This document shows, piece after piece, positions 43,206-48,549 of a DNA stretch of 48,549 nt. The notes beneath the pieces are model-generated. The model made no database searches, was not told where the DNA came from, and saw only the letters and a list, made by a program, of their open reading frames with translations. Origin of the DNA: Rhodospirillales bacterium. Lineage in GTDB: Bacteria; Pseudomonadota; Alphaproteobacteria; Rhodospirillales; WMHbin7. Position 1 is the first letter of the stretch; each line of letters opens with the position of its first letter. The stretch lies in the NCBI GenBank assembly GCA_016214125.1, contig JACRPC010000016.1, positions 1 to 48,549 on the forward strand. Direction: 5' to 3'. The translations under genes were made by a program, and so were the position numbers.

Positions 43206-45364
43206 GCGCCCAAGCCCCCCTTCACGCCCAGCCGGTGCTGCTGCCGGCCTATACAAGGCCGCCCCGGCCGGCCGACGGCGCGCCCTTGCGCATCCAAAGC
43301 GACTACCAACCGGCCGGCGACCAGCCGACCGCAATCGCCGAATTGACCAAGGGTTTGCTGGAGGGCGAGCGCGATCAGGTGCTGTTGGGCGTCACCGGCT
43401 CGGGCAAGACCTACACCATGGCGCATGTCATCCAAAACATCCAACGCCCGGCCCTGATCCTGGCCCCCAACAAGACCCTGGCCGCCCAGCTTTACGGCGA
43501 GATGAGAGGATTCTTTCCCGACAACGCGGTCGAGTATTTCGTCTCCTATTACGACTACTACCAGCCCGAAGCCTACATCCCGCGCACCGACACCTACATC
43601 GAGAAGGATTCGGCGATCAACGAGCAGATCGACCGCATGCGCCATTCCGCCACCCGCTCGCTTCTCGAGCGGCGCGACGTGGTCATCGTCGCCTCGGTCT
43701 CCTGCATCTACGGCATCGGTTCGGTCGAATCCTATGCGCGGATGACCATTCCGCTGGCCGTGGGCGAGCGGATCGAGCGCGACGACTTGCTGAAAAGGCT
43801 GATCGAGCTGCAATACCGGCGCAACGACACCGCCTTTGAGCGCGGCGCCATAAGAGTGCGCGGCGATTCGGTGGAAATCTTCCCCGCCCACTACGAAGAC
43901 CGCGCCTGGCGGGTCTCCCTGTTCGGCGACGAGATCGAGGCCTTAAGCGAATTCGATCCCTTGACCGGCGAAATTTCGGTGCGGCTGGAACGCATCGTCG
44001 TCTATCCGGGCAGCCACTATGTCACGCCGCGCCCGACGCTCACCCAAGCGATCAAGGGCATCAAGGTGGAGTTGAAGGAGCGGCTGGAGGAGTTCCATCG
44101 CCAGGGCCGGCTGCTGGAGGCGCAGCGCCTATCCGAGCGCACCGGCTTCGACCTCGAAATGCTGGAGACCACCGGGCATTGCAAATCGATCGAGAATTAT
44201 TCCCGCTACCTCACCGGCCGCAACGCCGGCGAGCCGCCGCCCACCCTGTTCGAGTATCTGCCCGAGGACGCGTTGCTGATCGTCGACGAAAGCCACGTCA
44301 CCGTGCCGCAATTGGGCGGCATGTTCCGCGGCGATTTCAACCGCAAGAGCACGCTGGCCGAATACGGCTTCCGCCTGCCGTCCTGCGTCGACAACCGGCC
44401 CTTGAAGTTCGAGGAGTGGGAGGCGCTGCGGCCGCAAACCCTGTTCGTCTCCGCCACCCCGGGGCCTTGGGAAATGGCGCGCACCGGCGGCGTCTTCGTC
44501 GAGCAGGTGATTCGCCCGACCGGCCTGATCGATCCCCTGTGCGTCGTGCGCCCGGTCGAGAAGCAGGTCGACGATCTGATGCGCGAGGCCCGGAGCTGCG
44601 CCCAAAAGGGCCAGCGAGTGCTGGTGACCACGCTGACCAAGAAGATGGCCGAGGATCTGACCGAATATTTGCACGAGCATGGCGTGCGGGTGCGCTACCT
44701 CCATTCCGACATCGAGACCCTGGAGCGGATCGAGATCGTGCGCGATCTTCGGCTGGGCGCCTTCGACGTGCTGGTGGGGATCAATCTGTTGCGCGAGGGC
44801 CTCGACATTCCCGAATGCGCTCTGGTCGCCATCCTCGACGCCGACAAGGAAGGGTTCCTACGCTCGAAGACTTCGCTGGTGCAGACGATCGGCCGGGCGG
44901 CGCGCAATGTGGACGGGCAGGTGATTCTTTACGCGGACAAGATGACCGAATCGCTCACCTACGCCATCGGCGAGACCAACCGGCGGCGCGAGAAGCAACA
45001 GGCCTACAACGCCTTGCACGGCATCACGCCCGAGAGCATCAAGAAGGGCATCGGCGACATCATCCAGAACATCGCCGAGCAGGATTACGTCACCGTATCG
45101 ACCGGCGTCGAGGCGATCGACCATCTGGTGGCGCGCGATCTTGATTCCGTCATCGCCGAGCTGGAAAGCCGGATGAAAGCGGCCGCCGCCGATCTGGAAT
45201 TCGAGGAAGCCGCCCGTCTGCGCGACGAGCTGCGCCGCTTGGAGGCGATCCGCATGGGCGACGGCGTCGCCCTGGCCGGCCTGGCGCCCAAGGCCCGGGC
45301 AGCGGCCGGGCTTGATTCCCGGCCGCGCGGGCTAAAGAAGCCCAAGAGACGAAAAGGTCCCTAA
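43202..45364 (+). CDS. uvrB: Excinuclease ABC subunit B
   Basis: A 720-residue nucleotide excision repair helicase-like subunit that verifies damage with UvrA and recruits UvrC. It has Walker A GVTGSGKT at 63-70, the beta-hairpin [34 protein letters not shown], the [10 protein letters not shown] and [10 protein letters not shown]-type motifs and the C-terminal UVR motif [13 protein letters not shown]. It starts at GTG overlapping the TlpA-like gene's stop. Confidence 0.96.
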   Translation: MSAQAPLHAQPVLLPAYTRPPRPADGAPLRIQSDYQPAGDQPTAIAELTKGLLEGERDQVLLGVTGSGKTYTMAHVIQNIQRPALILAPNKTLAAQLYGEMRGFFPDNAVEYFVSYYDYYQPEAYIPRTDTYIEKDSAINEQIDRMRHSATRSLLERRDVVIVASVSCIYGIGSVESYARMTIPLAVGERIERDDLLKRLIELQYRRNDTAFERGAIRVRGDSVEIFPAHYEDRAWRVSLFGDEIEALSEFDPLTGEISVRLERIVVYPGSHYVTPRPTLTQAIKGIKVELKERLEEFHRQGRLLEAQRLSERTGFDLEMLETTGHCKSIENYSRYLTGRNAGEPPPTLFEYLPEDALLIVDESHVTVPQLGGMFRGDFNRKSTLAEYGFRLPSCVDNRPLKFEEWEALRPQTLFVSATPGPWEMARTGGVFVEQVIRPTGLIDPLCVVRPVEKQVDDLMREARSCAQKGQRVLVTTLTKKMAEDLTEYLHEHGVRVRYLHSDIETLERIEIVRDLRLGAFDVLVGINLLREGLDIPECALVAILDADKEGFLRSKTSLVQTIGRAARNVDGQVILYADKMTESLTYAIGETNRRREKQQAYNALHGITPESIKKGIGDIIQNIAEQDYVTVSTGVEAIDHLVARDLDSVIAELESRMKAAAADLEFEEAARLRDELRRLEAIRMGDGVALAGLAPKARAAAGLDSRPRGLKKPKRRKGP

Positions 45365-45365
45365 A

Positions 45366-47519
45366 TTAGGATGCCGCCTCGGTCGCCGTGGGCGGCGGCT
45401 GGCGGAAATGCGCCCATTTCTCGGAGCCGCCTCGGTTTTCCAGGAAATTGATGAGCGCGATCACGACCTTGCGGTCGTAGCGAACGCCGGAATCCTTCAT
45501 CAGGATGCCCGAGACCTGCTCGAACGACATCGCCTCGCGGTAGGCGCGTGGGCTCACCATGCCGACGAAGGCGTTGGCGACCGAAATGATGCGGGCCGGC
45601 AACAAGATGTCCTCGCCCTTCTGGCCCAAGGGGCCGGAGCCGTCCCAGGCCTCGCCCAGGCCGCGCACGGTTTCCACCACCGGGCCGCGGAATTCGACAT
45701 GGCGAAGCAGGTCGGCGCTCACCAGATAGCTGGAGGCAAGCTGCTTGCGCTCGTCGGCGGTGAGGTTGCTGGTTTTGGTCAGCAGTTCGGCCGGAATGAA
45801 GATCTTGCCCAGATTCATGAGATTGCCGGAGATGTCGACGGTGGCCGCCACGTCTTCCGGAACCTCCATCTCCTGGGCGATGGCGCGCGCCACCTCGGCC
45901 ACCCGGCTGGAATGGAAGGCCGAATAGGGATCACGGCGATCGACGACGCTGACCAGCGTGTCGGTCAATTGGCGCAGCATGCGCTCGCTGCGCCGGCGCT
46001 CGCTGGTCAGTTCGGTGATGTCGTCGAGCACCATCAGCACCGAGGGCGGATGATCGCGGTCGCCGCGCAGCGGCACATGCATCGAGCGGATCACCTGCAC
46101 GCCGTCGTTTTCGCCGAATTCGTGCACCTTGGCGCGGCGCGGGCGCGGCTTGGCATCGGGGTTTTCCTCGAACTCCTTCATCAGATCCTTGTTGATGGCG
46201 GTAAAATGGCCGGCCTTGATCGGCCCCATGACGCTGGCCATCGACTTGCCGATGATGTCGTCGGGCGCCAGGCCAGCTTCGGCGGCCGCCGGCTCGTTGG
46301 CGAAGGTGTAATGGCCGTCGGCGGTGACAGCCATGATCTGGGTCGGCTGGCTGTTGGTGACCACCTTCATGAAGCGCGACAGATTCGACATCCGCTCGGC
46401 GGAAACGCGGAAGCGCTCGGCCGCCTCGGCGGCGCGTACCGAGGCGCCATGCCGCCAGACGGCAAACAGCGCGATCGCCATGCCGCCGATCAGCGACAAG
46501 AGGATGATCAGCATGTTGCGCAGGCGCGTCTCCGATTCCGACAGCGCTTCCGCTCGCCCGATCTTGCGCACCAAGGTCCAGGGCGTGCCGGCGATGGCGC
46601 GGGCGGTGATCAGCACCTCGCGCCCCAGATAGTCGCGCTTAAGCCCGAAGCCGCCGGCATGCTCAAGCGCGAACGTATCGGCCAGCTCGGGAGTATTCTT
46701 GGCGATCGTGCGGCTCAAGGGCTCGGTGCCGTCGGCCAGTGGCGAGAGATATTCGATCGTTTCGGCCTGGGCGCGCACCAGATAGGTTTCGGCGCTGGTC
46801 GCCACGTCGCCCGGCTGCTTCAGGCGTTCGAAGAAATCCCGGCCGACCAAACGCAGACCCACCACCACGCCGATGCCCTTGGCCTGCTTGTCGCTTTGTA
46901 AGGCAGAAACCGGAAGGGCAAAACCGATGGTGGGCAGGTTGGTGGCGCCGGGATAGAGATCGATCAGGGTCGGCTGGCCGCCGGCCGCTTGCAGCACCGC
47001 CGTTTTCAGCTTGGCGGTAAGAGATGGGAAGCCCGGGCTGGCGACGATCAACCCGCCCTCGGCGTCGGTAAGCGCAATGCCCGCCACCCCGGCGCGTTCG
47101 ACATTGGCCGCCACCGCGCCACCTTGCGGCGCGGCGAAGCCCGAGCGCTCGGCGGTGATGGCGAGAAGGTTGCGAAGATAGGTGGCCTGGGCCGCTTCGT
47201 CATTGACTTTGGCGCGCTCGCCGCCGCTCATCACCAATTCGGTCAGATAAAGCTGGAGCGAGGCGTTCTCGGCCAGTTCGCGCAGGGCCAGGAAACTGCC
47301 ATTGACCCAGTCGGTGATGGCGCCGGCCCGCGAATCCGCCACCACGCCCAGGCGCACCTGCCAGGCCTGCATTTCGCGCTGGCGCTCGCTGTCGACGAAG
47401 CGAAAGGCGCCGTAGACCCCCAAGGCAATCGCCAGCACGAACCCGGCGATGGTGAGAAGGACCACCCGATTGAGCTTGATATCGGAAATCTTGCCGCCGT
47501 CCGGCTTGGAAGACGCCAT
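45366..47519 (-). CDS. Membrane Cache-PAS protein with degenerate HD-GYP domain
   Basis: A 717-residue membrane receptor. Membrane helices at about 17-41 and 335-357 bracket a dCache-like periplasmic domain (45-330); a PAS domain (about 380-505) and an HD-GYP-like domain (515-700) follow. The HD-GYP domain keeps H536 (SAFHSSRV) and G571-K572, but HDxGK reads M568-N569-L-G-K, the HH of HHERxDGxGYP is replaced by GLGEA and the GYP loop is shortened to GP. Metal binding and c-di-GMP hydrolysis are unlikely; it may be a receptor. ATG at 47519 has GGGGAG upstream. Divergent from the LapG-like protease. Confidence 0.85.
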   Translation of the reverse strand: MASSKPDGGKISDIKLNRVVLLTIAGFVLAIALGVYGAFRFVDSERQREMQAWQVRLGVVADSRAGAITDWVNGSFLALRELAENASLQLYLTELVMSGGERAKVNDEAAQATYLRNLLAITAERSGFAAPQGGAVAANVERAGVAGIALTDAEGGLIVASPGFPSLTAKLKTAVLQAAGGQPTLIDLYPGATNLPTIGFALPVSALQSDKQAKGIGVVVGLRLVGRDFFERLKQPGDVATSAETYLVRAQAETIEYLSPLADGTEPLSRTIAKNTPELADTFALEHAGGFGLKRDYLGREVLITARAIAGTPWTLVRKIGRAEALSESETRLRNMLIILLSLIGGMAIALFAVWRHGASVRAAEAAERFRVSAERMSNLSRFMKVVTNSQPTQIMAVTADGHYTFANEPAAAEAGLAPDDIIGKSMASVMGPIKAGHFTAINKDLMKEFEENPDAKPRPRRAKVHEFGENDGVQVIRSMHVPLRGDRDHPPSVLMVLDDITELTSERRRSERMLRQLTDTLVSVVDRRDPYSAFHSSRVAEVARAIAQEMEVPEDVAATVDISGNLMNLGKIFIPAELLTKTSNLTADERKQLASSYLVSADLLRHVEFRGPVVETVRGLGEAWDGSGPLGQKGEDILLPARIISVANAFVGMVSPRAYREAMSFEQVSGILMKDSGVRYDRKVVIALINFLENRGGSEKWAHFRQPPPTATEAAS

Positions 47520-47675
47520 CCTGATACTCCCCGTTGCCACCGGCATGCCCTTCGGACGTGCAAAGCCGGCCTGCGGCCACGACGGCCGAACATCCGGCCA
47601 TCATAGCGCCAATCGTCCAATCGCCTCCATCCTGTTGGTTCTTGTTGCCAAATGCAATATTCCGCTTGCGGGCAA

Positions 47676-47704
47676 TTGGAAGACCCGGCCCTTTTTGCTA
47701 TAGT
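47676..47704 (+). promoter_or_regulatory. Promoter of the BTLCP protease gene
   Basis: TTGGAA (47676-47681) and TATAGT (47699-47704) are spaced by exactly 17 bases and lie 37 bases before the ATG, a near-consensus sigma-70 promoter. Confidence 0.6.
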
Positions 47705-47740
47705 CCCCCGACCGAGATTCGGAGCACCAAGACCAACAAC

Positions 47741-48415
47741 ATGCCCGTTCGCGAGCCCCATTCCCGACCCATCCGGACGTGGAGCTTCCTTCCGGCCTTG
47801 ATCGGCTGGCTGCTGATCGCCGGCACGGTACAAGCCTCGGCGCAGAGCGCGCCGTTGCTGTTCCAGAACCAGGAAACCAAATCCGACAATCTGGGGCCGT
47901 TCAAGAAATGGACCGGTGCCGTCGAGCGCATGCTGGCGGAAAAATCGCAAGCCCAGGGTGCCTGCTCGGACAAGCAGCTTAACGCCTGCAATTACGCACG
48001 CTGGATGGCGTTCATCGAGACCGTGCGCAACAAGGACAAGATGGCGCAATTGGCCGCCGTCAACGAATATTTCAACAAAACCAAATACGTCGAAGATATG
48101 CCGAACTGGAACGTCGAGGATTACTGGGCAACGCCCTTGGAGTTCCTGCAAAAGGCCGGGGATTGCGAGGATTACGCCATCGTTAAGTTCATGTCCTTGA
48201 AAATGCTGGGCTTCGATCCCAACAATTTGCGCATCGTCGCCGTCCAGGATTTGAACCTCAAGGTCGGCCACGCCATCCTGGCCGTCTATCTGGGCGACAA
48301 GATTTTCATCCTCGACAATCAGATCCGCGACGTCATCGAAGATAAGAAGATCCTGCATTACCAGCCGGTCTTTTCGATCAACGAAACCGCCTGGTGGCGC
48401 CACAAGAAGGTCTAG
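47741..48415 (+). CDS. Transglutaminase-like cysteine protease (BTLCP, LapG-like)
   Basis: A 224-residue exported BTLCP (DUF920) protein. A signal region ends at about residue 35. The catalytic triad is C142 in GDCEDYA, H177 in VGHAILAV and D192 in FILDNQ. LapG, the characterised member, cleaves surface adhesins under c-di-GMP control by LapD. Here the opposite divergent gene encodes a Cache-PAS protein with a degenerate HD-GYP, a possible c-di-GMP receptor. The stop TAG is at 48413-48415, where the IS begins, so the natural C-terminus may have been changed. Confidence 0.88.
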   Translation: MPVREPHSRPIRTWSFLPALIGWLLIAGTVQASAQSAPLLFQNQETKSDNLGPFKKWTGAVERMLAEKSQAQGACSDKQLNACNYARWMAFIETVRNKDKMAQLAAVNEYFNKTKYVEDMPNWNVEDYWATPLEFLQKAGDCEDYAIVKFMSLKMLGFDPNNLRIVAVQDLNLKVGHAILAVYLGDKIFILDNQIRDVIEDKKILHYQPVFSINETAWWRHKKV

Positions 48416-48549
48416 AGCGTCGTGCGTTTAATCGGAATCGGCTTAAGGGATTGGTTACGAATTTGTGATTCATCTTGATTGGAGGTGGATCATGGGACGA
48501 GCCTATTCGAACGATCTTCGCAGCCGGATTTACGGCGATATCTCCAAAG
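48413..48549 (+). mobile_element. Right-end IS630-type insertion sequence fragment
   Basis: Exact reverse complement of bases 1-137 and cut off by the window edge. It starts at the TA dinucleotide 48413-48414, which is part of the stop codon of the BTLCP gene. The transposase reads outward, so the two copies face away from each other and the 48.3 kb between them could invert by recombination between them. Confidence 0.75.
48492..48549 (+). CDS. IS630-family transposase, N-terminal fragment
   Basis: Nineteen codons, identical to the left copy, begin MGRAYSNDLRSR after GGAGG at a suitable spacing. Only the first part of the N-terminal domain is visible. Confidence 0.7.
   Translation, partial: MGRAYSNDLRSRIYGDISK

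Overview
The window looks like a complete contig from a GC-rich alphaproteobacterium, most likely of the order Rhodospirillales. The reasons are the guaB-rsmB-guaA operon, the argH-lptM-lysA-TIGR02302 operon, a fused ThiS-ThiG protein, an ELM1-family protein, an MJ0042 zinc-ribbon protein, a BTLCP protease and a class II (B12-dependent) ribonucleotide reductase. Assignment to the order is inference. Bases 1-141 are the exact reverse complement of bases 48409-48549. Each copy holds the 5' end of an IS630-type transposase gene reading outward, so the assembly probably stopped at two copies of one insertion sequence.

Layout. 1-2.3 kb is an accessory segment: IS end, a ParB-like protein, a convergent GIY-YIG protein and a doubtful small ORF. 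2.3-6.7 kb is guaB-rsmB-guaA (minus strand). 6.8-9.4 kb is a DUF1800-DUF1501 export pair, followed by a Phd-ParE toxin-antitoxin pair. 10.2-13.3 kb carries a UvrD/PcrA helicase and prmA; 13.2-15.9 kb an ELM1-family protein and a ThDP enzyme; 16.0-16.7 kb a DsbA-like oxidoreductase. 16.8-17.9 kb is a compact brnT, HTH antitoxin and HEPN-like cluster. 17.9-19.5 kb is an orphan FlgE-like hook protein behind a perfect sigma-54 promoter. 19.7-20.7 kb is an AT-rich patch with a GNAT-like gene. 20.7-26.7 kb holds ornithine decarboxylase, a Cache-like sensor, a DapA-family aldolase, thiSG, comF and thiD. 26.7-35.3 kb holds glmM, a GNAT gene, intein-containing nrdJ, plsC, ydcF and ftsXE. 35.4-37.4 kb has a zinc-ribbon membrane protein and a higB-higA-plus-second-antitoxin cluster. 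37.4-42.6 kb is argH-lptM-lysA-TIGR02302. 42.6-45.4 kb is a cysteine-free TlpA-like protein followed by uvrB. 45.4-48.4 kb is a degenerate HD-GYP membrane protein divergent from a LapG-like BTLCP protease.

Most genes are housekeeping: purine, lysine, arginine and thiamine synthesis, DNA repair, cell-envelope division, dNTP supply. Three small toxin-antitoxin loci, the HEPN gene and the GNAT-like gene sit between these operons as accessory cargo. The points most worth checking are: an intein (375 residues, LAGLIDADG-type) inserted immediately before the active-site cysteine of NrdJ; a promoter with DnaA-box-like sites upstream of nrdJ; a TlpA-like protein with no cysteines whose start codon overlaps that of divergent argH; a degenerate HD-GYP receptor facing a LapG-like protease whose stop codon is made by the IS junction; a sigma-54 promoter in front of the orphan hook gene; a dyad at the guaB start; and promoters that appear to give leaderless toxin and comF mRNAs. 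No rRNA, tRNA, CRISPR array or recognisable riboswitch was seen.
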